From Verrucomicrobiota bacterium (GTDB lineage: Bacteria; Verrucomicrobiota; Verrucomicrobiia; Chthoniobacterales; Terrimicrobiaceae), in NCBI GenBank assembly GCA_009886045.1, contig VFJO01000181.1, positions 1-49,481 on the forward strand: a stretch of 49,481 bases of DNA. Reading direction: 5' to 3'. The position numbers were made by a program, and so were the translations under genes. Within the stretch, counting starts at the first letter, position 1. Every line of letters starts with the position of its first letter. Shown in pieces: positions 17,461 through 24,745 of the stretch. The notes below the pieces were generated by a model. It searched no databases, had not been told where the DNA came from, and saw nothing but the letters and a program-made list of their open reading frames with translations.

Positions 17461-17757
17461 ATGACAAAAGACCAAAAGATGGATCAGCGCATTACAGTGC
17501 GACTGACTGACGACGAACTCCACGCAGCCGAGCGCGCAGCGCTTTCTGAAGGCGACCGAAAAATAAGCACTCTTATTAGACGCGCGCTTCTAGTTTTTTT
17601 GCGCGACCGTGGCTACACTGTTCCAAACATTCCCGCAATGCCTCCGCAATACCAGCAGGGATACGTGAAGATCGACCCACAGTATCAGCAGCAGATGCCA
17701 CCGGCACCATACGGCAACCCCGCTCAACAATACGGACAACCCGGCGCGCATTCCTAA
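17461..17757 (+). CDS. Ribbon-helix-helix-like protein with Gln/Pro/Tyr-rich tail
   Basis: The protein has 98 residues. Residues 8-50 (RITVRLTDDELHAAERAA, then a second helix ending FLRDRG) fit a ribbon-helix-helix DNA-binding fold of the Arc/CopG type. The remaining 45 residues are low-complexity, rich in Pro, Gln and Tyr with repeated PQYQQ and QQYGQP, and are probably disordered. I start at the second ATG (MTKDQKMDQR) because the preceding 18 codons are hydrophobic and unrelated. The gene stands alone, with 67 bases to the next gene, so a regulator or nucleoid-associated role is guesswork. Confidence 0.7.
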   Translation: MTKDQKMDQRITVRLTDDELHAAERAALSEGDRKISTLIRRALLVFLRDRGYTVPNIPAMPPQYQQGYVKIDPQYQQQMPPAPYGNPAQQYGQPGAHS

Positions 17758-17824
17758 GCAATCCTAAGCTGGACGATAAAACAAATCCCATTTGCTTTTA
17801 TTGCTCGGTGATTAAGCTCGGCGA

Positions 17825-19054
17825 ATGATTGCGATCATCGGAGGCGGGCTAGCTGGATTGGCATGTGCATTGGAGCTGAAGCGAGCTGGCAGGGAATTTG
17901 CGTTATTAGAAGCGGCCGCCAATTTTGGCGGGCGCCAGCGCACATCGCAAAAAGACGGCTTCACTCTTGATCATGGCTTTCAGGTCATCCTAAGCTCCTA
18001 CGAGGTGGTCGGGGTCGTGTGCGACATTCCGTCCCTGCGACCACGTTGGTTTGAGTCGGGAGCATGGACGTTCGACGGCCAGCGCCTCACGCGCTTGGAG
18101 AGCCCGTTTACCAATCCTATTGGAGCATTGACCTCTCCCATCTTTACGATTGGGGACAAGCTTCGCCTTGGGCTTTTGGGAGCGGAGCTTCTCTTGACAC
18201 CGTGCAGCAGGCTTCTCGCTCGCTGCGCCGATTCAAGAGACATTTCAACGCGCGCTTTCTTGCAGAGAAGAGGGTTCTCGAAATCATTCATCAGCCGATT
18301 TGCTCAACCTTTTTTTGGCGGTGTGCTACTGGATAACGAGCTCGAGACAAGTGCCGGGCTTTTTTCCTACTATCTAAAAAAATTTCTGACTGGCCGCGCG
18401 TGGATCCCCTCTGGAGGCATCCAGGCCCTTCCTGAATCTCTGGCTGCTCAGTTGCCCTCCAGCTCTCTGCACCTTGGCTCCCGCGTTACTGCCCTCGCTC
18501 CGAATTGCGTTCAGCTGGAAAATGGTGAGCTATTCCCAGCCGATCGCATCATCCTTGCCCTCGATGATCCTTCGCTACGGATTCTTCTAGGTTTGCCGCC
18601 TCCATCCGCTCCGCGTCAGGTGGCGGTTGTTTACTTCAAAACACAGACTTCCCTTTACACCAATCCGTGTCTCATTTTGCCGGAGGGGTCCAACCTCCGC
18701 GTGAGGCATTTTGTTCAGATCACAAACATCGCCCCTGAGTTCGCTCCAGCCGGCTGGCATCTTGTCTCAGCAACCGTGCTTGATTCGACCGGGCTGGAGG
18801 CAGACGAACTCGCAGAGGCAGCTGCCCACGAAATTGCAGCTGTTTTCCCTCGCGCAGCTGGCACTCTCCAGCATCTGGAAACGATTCAAGTCCCCTACGC
18901 GATTCCCTCCCAGCCGCCTGGATTCGCCGGAAGGAAAGCCATCCCCGATCTGCCTCAAAATGTCTATGCTTGCGGCGATTGGGAGCACGGGGCAAGCATA
19001 CAGGCCGCTTTGAACTCTGGCATCGAAACAGCGAAACGCGTCCTTCGTGGTTAA
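17825..19054 (+). CDS. FAD-dependent oxidoreductase, amine-oxidase/phytoene-desaturase type
   Basis: This is a flavoprotein of 409 residues. The N-terminal dinucleotide-binding motif GGGLAGLACALELKRAG (residues 6-22) is followed by an acidic residue in LLEAAANFGGRQRT. A C-terminal block, NVYACGDWEHGASIQAALNSG, matches the second FAD-contact motif of protoporphyrinogen oxidase and phytoene desaturase relatives. The exact substrate cannot be inferred. It begins a five-gene plus-strand run with gaps of a few bases, suggesting a shared pathway with the isomerase-like and membrane proteins that follow. Confidence 0.85.
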   Translation: MIAIIGGGLAGLACALELKRAGREFALLEAAANFGGRQRTSQKDGFTLDHGFQVILSSYEVVGVVCDIPSLRPRWFESGAWTFDGQRLTRLESPFTNPIGALTSPIFTIGDKLRLGLLGAELLLTPCSRLLARCADSRDISTRAFLQRRGFSKSFISRFAQPFFGGVLLDNELETSAGLFSYYLKKFLTGRAWIPSGGIQALPESLAAQLPSSSLHLGSRVTALAPNCVQLENGELFPADRIILALDDPSLRILLGLPPPSAPRQVAVVYFKTQTSLYTNPCLILPEGSNLRVRHFVQITNIAPEFAPAGWHLVSATVLDSTGLEADELAEAAAHEIAAVFPRAAGTLQHLETIQVPYAIPSQPPGFAGRKAIPDLPQNVYACGDWEHGASIQAALNSGIETAKRVLRG

Positions 19055-19060
19055 ATTGAA

Positions 19061-19972
19061 ATGAAACTCTCCCTTTCCACATGCTGGAATTCTTGGCGAC
19101 ATCAAGACGGCCGTACCATGGTCGAGGAGATTCTCTCTCTGGGGTTCGACTCACTGGAGCTGAGTCATGGCATCCGCTCATCGCAACTCGAAGGCGTTCG
19201 ACAAGCGCGCGAACGCCACGAATTCCAAGTCTCCAGCATTCACAATTTCCTTCCGATGCCAATCGAAGTTCTTACGGACTCGCCAGACTGCTATGAGTTC
19301 ACGTCCCATCGTTCAAAGGACCGAGACCGCGCGCTCCGCCTCACGCTTTCAACAATCGAATGGGCGGAAAAACTTGGGGCCCCTTTTGTCGTTGTCCATA
19401 CCGGTCGCATCCGCTCGCTGAAACTCACTGCGAGACTCCGCAAAATGGTCGAGGAGGGGAAAATGCACACACGCGAATTCATCAAATCGAAACTCGCCGC
19501 CGTTCAAGCTCGCGAAAAAGTTGAGGAACTCCACACCTCCCGAATTTTGGAGGTGCTCACAGAAGCGGTGGACTACGCCGGCAAGCACGGCGTCAAGCTT
19601 GGCATTGAAAATCGGGAGTATTGCGAAGCCGTCCCGCTTGAACGCAATTTTCCGAATTTTCTCCAGCGACTGAATCCTGACCACAGCGGCTACTGGCACG
19701 ACTTTGGGCACGCACAGATCAAGCACAACCTTGGCCTCATCGACCATGTCCAGCACCTCGAAAAAATGGCACCGAGGCTCATTGGATGCCACATCCACGA
19801 CACACGCCCCCCTTTTCGCGACCACTGCCCGCCTTTCACCGGAGAAACTCCTTTCGACCAACTCGTGCCGCTCCTTCCAAAAAATTGCGCCACTGTTTTA
19901 GAAATGTCCCCCCGTACAGAAGCCTCCGACATTCTGAAATCTGTCGAAGAATGGAACAAACGATTTAAATAA
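19061..19972 (+). CDS. Sugar phosphate isomerase/epimerase-like TIM-barrel protein
   Basis: The 303-residue protein belongs to the xylose isomerase-like/AP endonuclease 2 superfamily. Barrel strands are visible in LGFDSLELSHG, VSSIHNFLP, APFVVVHTG, VKLGIENREY, GYWHDFGHAQI and LIGCHIHDTR. The Glu, Asp and two His residues at strand ends are the usual divalent-metal ligands. It starts six bases after the FAD oxidoreductase and ends three bases before the membrane gene, so it is co-transcribed. The reaction is unknown. Sugar epimerisation or isomerisation is typical of the family. Confidence 0.85.
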   Translation: MKLSLSTCWNSWRHQDGRTMVEEILSLGFDSLELSHGIRSSQLEGVRQARERHEFQVSSIHNFLPMPIEVLTDSPDCYEFTSHRSKDRDRALRLTLSTIEWAEKLGAPFVVVHTGRIRSLKLTARLRKMVEEGKMHTREFIKSKLAAVQAREKVEELHTSRILEVLTEAVDYAGKHGVKLGIENREYCEAVPLERNFPNFLQRLNPDHSGYWHDFGHAQIKHNLGLIDHVQHLEKMAPRLIGCHIHDTRPPFRDHCPPFTGETPFDQLVPLLPKNCATVLEMSPRTEASDILKSVEEWNKRFK

Positions 19973-19975
19973 ACC

Positions 19976-21019
19976 ATGAAGCGTCACCTTCTCACCGCCA
20001 TTCAGGCCATCATCACCATTGGGCTCCTTTGGTGGATTTTCCGTGACCCAGAACAAAATCAAAAGCTACTTGCCGCGTTGGAAGTCGCCAACAACTGGTG
20101 GCTCGTGCCCGGACTGGCCGCGCTCGGCGGCGGGCTCCTACTGCAAGCCAAGCGCTGGCTCATCCTTCTCGAAGTTCAGGGCATCGTCATTTCCTACTGG
20201 CGGAGCTTGCGCATTCTCCTGATCGGAATGTTTTTCAATCTCTTCCTTTTAGGCTCCACCGGGGGCGACATTATCAAAATTTTCCTCATCATGCGCGAGG
20301 CGCCTGACAAAAAAGCCGGCGCGCTGCTGAGTGTTTTCATTGACCGAGTGGTCGGCGTCCTCGCACTGGCAGCGGTTTCCACCGTGGTCATCCTCCTCCG
20401 TTGGGATGATCTCATGAAGTATGAGGTGACCCGCTACGGCGTCTTCACGGCAGCCGTCATTCTCGGAGGATCGATAGGCTTCATCGTCGTAGCATGGCTC
20501 ACTGGCCGACTCGATCTTGCCACCAAACTCCCTCTGTGGCTTCCAGCGCGTGACAAAATCGCCGAAGCCGCCGGTGCTTTTGTGGAATACTCGCGCGCGG
20601 GAAAATCCGTCGGAATGGCATTTCTAGTATCGATTCCTGCCCATCTCCTCATGTTCTCGACCTTTTGGTTTGGAGCAAAAGCGTTCTCAGCAGGGCTCAA
20701 CCTTTTGAGTATTTATTGCGTGATGCCCATCGTGGCGACCGTCACGGCCCTACCGATCAGCGTTGGAGGTGCGGGGCTCCGTGAGGGGCTTTTCATCAAA
20801 ATCCTCGGCGCCCTCTATGCAACCCCCGAGCCCATTGCCACCCTCGTCTCCCTTTCGGGATTTCTCATGCAGGTCTTTTGGAGTCTCATCGGTGGCGCCA
20901 TCTACCTCGCCTACCGATCCACCGAACACACGCCTCTCGCCGAAATCGAAAAATCCGTCGTCGATCTCGAAAAACGCGTCGAGCAAAATATCGAGGCGGG
21001 ACGCCCACCCGAGGCATGA
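19976..21019 (+). CDS. Flippase-like membrane protein (YbhN/UPF0104, LPG synthase TM-region family)
   Basis: The protein has 347 residues with about eight hydrophobic segments. The region NLFLLGSTGGDIIKIFLIMREAPDKK and, later, ALPISVGGAGLREGLF are characteristic of the lysylphosphatidylglycerol synthase transmembrane-region family, also called UPF0104 or YbhN. No cytoplasmic aminoacyl-transfer domain is attached, so this is the membrane-only version, often near glycolipid or isoprenoid genes. A charged tail (EIEKSVVDLEKRVEQ) looks like a short coiled coil. Its stop overlaps the next gene's ATG (ATGA). Confidence 0.88.
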   Translation: MKRHLLTAIQAIITIGLLWWIFRDPEQNQKLLAALEVANNWWLVPGLAALGGGLLLQAKRWLILLEVQGIVISYWRSLRILLIGMFFNLFLLGSTGGDIIKIFLIMREAPDKKAGALLSVFIDRVVGVLALAAVSTVVILLRWDDLMKYEVTRYGVFTAAVILGGSIGFIVVAWLTGRLDLATKLPLWLPARDKIAEAAGAFVEYSRAGKSVGMAFLVSIPAHLLMFSTFWFGAKAFSAGLNLLSIYCVMPIVATVTALPISVGGAGLREGLFIKILGALYATPEPIATLVSLSGFLMQVFWSLIGGAIYLAYRSTEHTPLAEIEKSVVDLEKRVEQNIEAGRPPEA

Positions 21020-21735
21020 GGCCAAAAATTCACGCCCACTTTGCGATCACAGCGGATGGCAAGATCAGCACAAAAAACCTCACGCCTTCGCAATTCACCT
21101 CTCCCGCAGACAAAGCCCGTCTGGGAGAAATCCGAGCTCAGCACGACGCGATTCTCGTTGGGCGTGGAACGGTCTCCACCGACACGATGTCGATGCGGAT
21201 CACAAATAAAAAGCTGCGCGAGGCCCGGACAGCCCGAGGCCTCTCGCCAGAACCCTTGCGGGTGGTGATCAGCAACGCCGGAAAAATCAACCCATCTTGG
21301 AAAATCTTCGAGCAGCCCGGCCCACCGGTTGTGATTCTTTCGACAACCCGCCTGCCGCAAAAGCTTCGAGCGATACTTGCCCCACTCTGTGATCTTCATC
21401 TTTTTGAATCCCCGAGCGTTCCGCTCCACGCAGCTTTTTCCATGCTCCGCTCCGAGTACGGAGTTAAATCTCTTGTTTGCGAAGGTGGAGGGGTCCTTCT
21501 CGGCTCACTCGCGGCGGAGGGGTTTCTCGACGAGATTCATCTCACCGTGGCCCCCACCCTCTTTGGAGGCGCAGGCGCCCCGACGCTCACAGGTTTTCCG
21601 GGTCATTTTTTACCCAATCCCCTCGAATTCCGGATTCTTAAAATGCAAAAAATTGGCGACGAGTGTCTGCTCCATCTGAAAAGAAAAAGGATTTATGGAA
21701 AATTTGACTCACCTAGAAATGAGACTTTAGTATGA
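21016..21735 (+). CDS. RibD C-terminal/dihydrofolate-reductase-like reductase
   Basis: The protein has 239 residues of the pyrimidine reductase fold used in riboflavin synthesis to reduce the ribosyl-aminouracil intermediate. Visible blocks are HFAITADGKIS at the N-terminus, HDAILVGRGTV, LRVVISNAGKI and the NADPH-side motif LVCEGGGVLLGSL. The deaminase half of bifunctional RibD is missing. The start is the ATG overlapping the previous stop; an open frame further upstream is ignored because it lies inside the membrane gene. Its presence in this operon rather than with rib genes suggests a specialised paralog. Confidence 0.85.
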   Translation: MRPKIHAHFAITADGKISTKNLTPSQFTSPADKARLGEIRAQHDAILVGRGTVSTDTMSMRITNKKLREARTARGLSPEPLRVVISNAGKINPSWKIFEQPGPPVVILSTTRLPQKLRAILAPLCDLHLFESPSVPLHAAFSMLRSEYGVKSLVCEGGGVLLGSLAAEGFLDEIHLTVAPTLFGGAGAPTLTGFPGHFLPNPLEFRILKMQKIGDECLLHLKRKRIYGKFDSPRNETLV

Positions 21736-21739
21736 GGGA

Positions 21740-22405
21740 ATGAAAGCGCGTTTTTTTTATGCCCTATTAGCGAGTCTCGTACTGCTGACCTCCTCGGCCA
21801 GCGCTCAGTTGCTCATTTATAACCTCTCCCTCGATAAAACAGGCCGTAGCGTGAATTACACATTTTTCGACCGCGGCTATTTAGTTATCGATCTGGCTGC
21901 TTCGACATTTTCCTCGGTGATACTCCTCAGCGATCCAAACACCTTCGCGCAGTACCAGACGGCAGGGCTCGTTACTGGCAGCTACGAAACAATCCTCGAC
22001 TATTCTGGCTACAACCATGCTGTCCTTTTTGGAGCATCCTCGGGGACGGATAATGCCGCGCTGCAGGTCATTGGCAAAATCGAATCCAACAAATCCATCG
22101 GTGGAAAAAACCGTTCGGACCTCGCCAACAAACTCCAGGGCTACTTTCTGACAAGTGGCGCTCAAGTCGATGCCTCCACAAGCAACAGCAGCAATAGCAG
22201 CAATAGCACGACGTCCGACGGCACCACCACCTTTGAATACGGCTACGCTGGCTTCAGCAAAGCCACGGCAACCTACGACTCCAACCTCACCACAAAAGCC
22301 AACAACGAAAGCTTAGACAGCGCCGACGCACTCAACCTCATCGGCCAAATCCTGTCCAATCGCGGAGTGCCAGGCTTTTCGCCCACGCCTACGCCCACGC
22401 CCTAA
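21740..22405 (+). CDS. Secreted protein with Ser/Asn-rich linker and Pro-Thr tail
   Basis: The protein has 221 residues. It starts with a signal peptide (KARFFYALLASLVLLTSSASA, cleaved near AQLL). A globular part of about 120 residues has no family I recognise. It is followed by a low-complexity linker made of Ser, Asn and Thr (residues 143-157) and ends in alternating Pro-Thr. Such linkers and tails are common in exported Verrucomicrobia proteins, but that is general knowledge and not proof. It follows the reductase by four bases and is probably the last gene of that operon. Confidence 0.6.
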   Translation: MKARFFYALLASLVLLTSSASAQLLIYNLSLDKTGRSVNYTFFDRGYLVIDLAASTFSSVILLSDPNTFAQYQTAGLVTGSYETILDYSGYNHAVLFGASSGTDNAALQVIGKIESNKSIGGKNRSDLANKLQGYFLTSGAQVDASTSNSSNSSNSTTSDGTTTFEYGYAGFSKATATYDSNLTTKANNESLDSADALNLIGQILSNRGVPGFSPTPTPTP

Positions 22406-22441
22406 TATCGCGCACGCTGAAGAAGACGTGGGAGAACAATC

Positions 22442-22466
22442 GGAAAATAGACCGATTATTTTTCCT
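22442..22466 (+). terminator. Possible A/T-rich terminator after the five-gene operon
   Basis: GGAAAATA and TATTTTTCC can pair with one bulged base around the loop GACCGAT, 37 bases after the stop of the secreted-protein gene. The stem is weak in G+C and the T-run is part of the stem, so support is limited. Confidence 0.3.
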
Positions 22467-22562
22467 CAATCTGAGCGGTTTTCAGCCGATAATATTACTT
22501 GGCCAAGGAAGCACCCTCTGGCCCGAACGCGGAACGGAATCCGTAACCACAAGACAAAGGAT

Positions 22563-23279
22563 ATGTCATTTACAATTCACACTCATGGTGCCTCCGCATT
22601 TGCCACACGCGGATCACAGGAAAGAAATGCCCAAGAACGGCGTCAAGCGCCTCATGGACTCAATGACAGGCGCGCCCGAACTGCCTGCGATGATGCCTGC
22701 GAGCTGAATTTTTCGATGCAGGCCACGGCAGCCATTCGTGAAACTCATGGTTTTCAAGCCTGCCTCAACGAATCTCTCACCTTCTTGCGGACGCAGGATA
22801 CCGCGCTCAGTCAAATCGAACTGTTGCTGGAAGAAGGGAACGCGCGTGGGAATGCAGCATGCAGCAAGGATTCCTTTGAGATGATTCGCTCTCTGGCAGA
22901 GGAAAAATTCAACGGCCTAAGTCTCTTCAGCCGCGAAAACGGAGAGCAGGCGCTTTATGTGCAGCCTTCCGAAAGCGATGAAAAAATTTGCATACAGCGT
23001 CCGCTCATGGACGTGGATAATTCAGATTCCTCCTTGCACCGGGTCCTCCTCGAGGCCCGTGAGGAAAATCACAGGGAACAAGCTCAAGTCCGCCAGCTTC
23101 TCGATTCCACGAGTGGAACACATGCTTCCGGAAAAAACGGCGAAGGCAAATTCTTTAACACGACTTCTGCGAAACAGATTGCTGATTTCTCACAAAAATA
23201 CGTACTCAGCGAAGCGTCCCAGGTCCTTTCCGTCCAGACCCACTCCGCCCACGCATCAGCCTTGAGGCTCTTCTTGTAA
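22563..23279 (+). CDS. Small divergent flagellin-like protein
   Basis: I start at the ATG preceded by AAAGGAT, a good ribosome binding site, giving 238 residues. Residues 1-95 follow the flagellin N-terminal helix pattern: a T-rich start, an R-x(6)-A-x-DDA-type turn (RARTACDDACELN), then a long helix with FSMQATAAIRETHGFQACLN and DTALSQIELLL. FEMIRSLAEEKFNGLSLFS mirrors the FNG motif region. The end, VLSVQTHSAHASALRLF, mirrors the flagellin C-terminal helix (usually ...QAGTAMLAQAN). Sequence identity is low and no other flagellar gene is in the window. It could be a divergent flagellin or a flagellin-derived structural protein. Confidence 0.55.
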   Translation: MSFTIHTHGASAFATRGSQERNAQERRQAPHGLNDRRARTACDDACELNFSMQATAAIRETHGFQACLNESLTFLRTQDTALSQIELLLEEGNARGNAACSKDSFEMIRSLAEEKFNGLSLFSRENGEQALYVQPSESDEKICIQRPLMDVDNSDSSLHRVLLEAREENHREQAQVRQLLDSTSGTHASGKNGEGKFFNTTSAKQIADFSQKYVLSEASQVLSVQTHSAHASALRLFL

Positions 23280-23329
23280 AAAGGCACGCTGTACTTGCAG
23301 AGGACATTTTTTGCCTCGCCTGATTACCC

Positions 23330-23740
23330 GTGAAAAACCCACTCCCACTTTCCTCAATCTGGATCGCAGCGGGCGGTGCGCTAGGTGCTTTGGGGCGATA
23401 TGGCGTAGACTCTTTCTTCGGTGAGGTACTGCAACTAAACGGCACTTTTCCCTGGTGCACGCTGACCATTAATGTCGCCGGATCATTTTTACTGGCTTGG
23501 ATTTTAGCTCGAGCAGAAGCCGAAGACCCCGCATGGGAACGTCTGCGCTGCTTCGCCGGCATCGGATTCTGCGGTGCATTTACGACATTTTCAACGATGA
23601 ACCTTGAAATGGTGACAATGGCCCGCTCGCAGGCATTTTCATCCGCAGCACTTTATTTTACAGCAAGTTTCGTTTTCGGAATTGTGGCCGCATGGAGCGG
23701 GGCATGTCTTGGACTGGAAAAAAGGAAGGACCCGCTTTGA
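23330..23740 (+). CDS. crcB: Fluoride channel Fluc/CrcB, first subunit
   Basis: CrcB exports fluoride as a dual-topology dimer. The 136 residues show four hydrophobic helices and the family motifs GGALGALGRYG near the N-terminus, TLTINVAGSFLLAW, and GFCGAFTTFSTMNLE, which carries the conserved FTTFST pore-lining stretch. The start is a GTG at 23330. No fluoride riboswitch fits in the 50 bases before it. A second CrcB follows directly with overlapping ends, so the pair probably forms a heterodimeric channel with fixed, opposite subunit orientations. Confidence 0.93.
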   Translation: MKNPLPLSSIWIAAGGALGALGRYGVDSFFGEVLQLNGTFPWCTLTINVAGSFLLAWILARAEAEDPAWERLRCFAGIGFCGAFTTFSTMNLEMVTMARSQAFSSAALYFTASFVFGIVAAWSGACLGLEKRKDPL

Positions 23741-24129
23741 TAGAAATGCTTCTTGTCGCCGTGTTGGGATCTGCAGGCGCGCTTCTGAGATACCACCTCG
23801 GCGGCTATGTGCATGCAAGCGTCAATCAAGCACTCTCATCGGAGCGAGAATTTCCATTTGGCACTATTCTTGTAAATACAATTGGGTCTCTATTGATGGG
23901 AACGCTCGCAGGATTTTTTTCGCAGGGTGCAATCCCTCAACTGGCTTCCATTGCGCTTGGATTGGGCTTCTGCGGCTCGCTCACCACGTTTTCCACTTTG
24001 GCAGTGGATCTGCAGCGCTTTATCCAAGACAGGCGCTTTTTGGCGTTTGCAAGCTATCTCATTTGCTCAATCATCAGTGGCTTGGGAGCGACCTTGCTGG
24101 GCTTGAACCTCGCGCTCATTTTCGCCTAA
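23737..24129 (+). CDS. crcB: Fluoride channel Fluc/CrcB, second subunit
   Basis: This is the partner of the preceding gene. It has four hydrophobic helices, with GSAGALLRYHLGGY, ILVNTIGSLLMG and GFCGSLTTFSTLAVD as the matching Fluc motifs. AAGGAAGGA lies just before a TTG at 23737 that overlaps the upstream stop codon. The ATG at 23746 (MLLVAVLG) is the alternative start. A longer frame from 23692 would overlap the first gene by 49 bases and is less likely. The tandem pair suits heterodimer formation as described for several bacteria with two adjacent crcB genes. Confidence 0.92.
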   Translation: MIEMLLVAVLGSAGALLRYHLGGYVHASVNQALSSEREFPFGTILVNTIGSLLMGTLAGFFSQGAIPQLASIALGLGFCGSLTTFSTLAVDLQRFIQDRRFLAFASYLICSIISGLGATLLGLNLALIFA

Positions 24130-24217
24130 AGTACTTTTCTCGGCAGACAAATTTACGTGTTTCTTGCAGTTGTTTCTACGACGAGCACTATGTTTTTTTT
24201 AACAAAAGTCTTGCGCT

Positions 24218-24223
24218 TATAAT
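24218..24223 (+). promoter_or_regulatory. Possible -10 element of the HU gene
   Basis: A perfect TATAAT lies 25 bases before the HU ATG in an A/T-rich stretch. No convincing -35 hexamer sits at 17 bases upstream, only a run of T, so the assignment is tentative. Confidence 0.35.
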
Positions 24224-24248
24224 AAAAAATGCTACTTAAGTGTGGGTT

Positions 24249-24569
24249 ATGTCAAATCTCACAAAGCATGATCTCGTTACGAAAATTAGCGAAAAAACTG
24301 GACTCACCCAGCAACAGGTTTTCAGCGTTGTTCAGCTGACACTTGAAGGAATCACCGAGGGACTAGCCACGGGAAATAATGTGGAGCTCCGCAATTTCGG
24401 AGTGTTCGAAGTTCGCCTCACAAAAAAACGAATCGGTCGTAATCCCAAGAAGCCGCTTGAAACTGTGGAAATCCCCCCGCGCGCCATTGTCAAATTCACA
24501 TCCGGCAAAATCATGCGTCAGCGTGTGCTCCTTCGCACTGAGGAATTGACTCACGCAAAAGCTGCTTAG
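24249..24569 (+). CDS. HU/IHF-family DNA-binding protein
   Basis: This histone-like protein of 106 residues binds and bends DNA. It begins MSNLTKHDLVTKISEKTGLT, with the two N-terminal helices of the family. The DNA-binding arm contains NFGVFEVRLTKKRIGRNPKK, which holds the GRNPxx core at the arm tip, and VKFTSGKIMRQRV ends the fold. A short basic tail follows. The ATG at 24249 is preferred over the GTG at 24240 because family similarity starts there. It ends with TAG, and a long hairpin follows about 64 bases downstream. Confidence 0.93.
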   Translation: MSNLTKHDLVTKISEKTGLTQQQVFSVVQLTLEGITEGLATGNNVELRNFGVFEVRLTKKRIGRNPKKPLETVEIPPRAIVKFTSGKIMRQRVLLRTEELTHAKAA

Positions 24570-24632
24570 GGAAATACGCCTCCACAAGAAGGTGGAAATG
24601 TATGGAGGGTCTCTCTATTGAGGGGGCAAGAA

Positions 24633-24672
24633 AGTCAGTTCAAGGGCCACTTTTTCTGGCTCTGAACCGACT
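24633..24672 (+). terminator. Long imperfect hairpin after the HU gene
   Basis: AGTC-a-GTTCA-a-GGGCCA pairs with TGGCTC-TGAAC-c-GACT around the loop CTTTTTC, giving about 15 pairs with one mismatch and one bulge. It stands between convergent genes (HU on plus, DUF885 on minus). No T-run follows on plus, so it may be a transcript end-stabiliser or a weak bidirectional terminator. Confidence 0.4.
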
Positions 24673-24745
24673 TAGTTGCTTGTAAAGATGTCAATCAGGT
24701 GAAACATAAGACTTTTGTCTTAATTTGCCTGTTGAGTTTTACGAA

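Noticed and set aside
23280-23329. Fluoride riboswitch upstream of crcB
   Set aside because: Only 50 bases are available after the previous stop and the conserved pseudoknot pattern is not seen.
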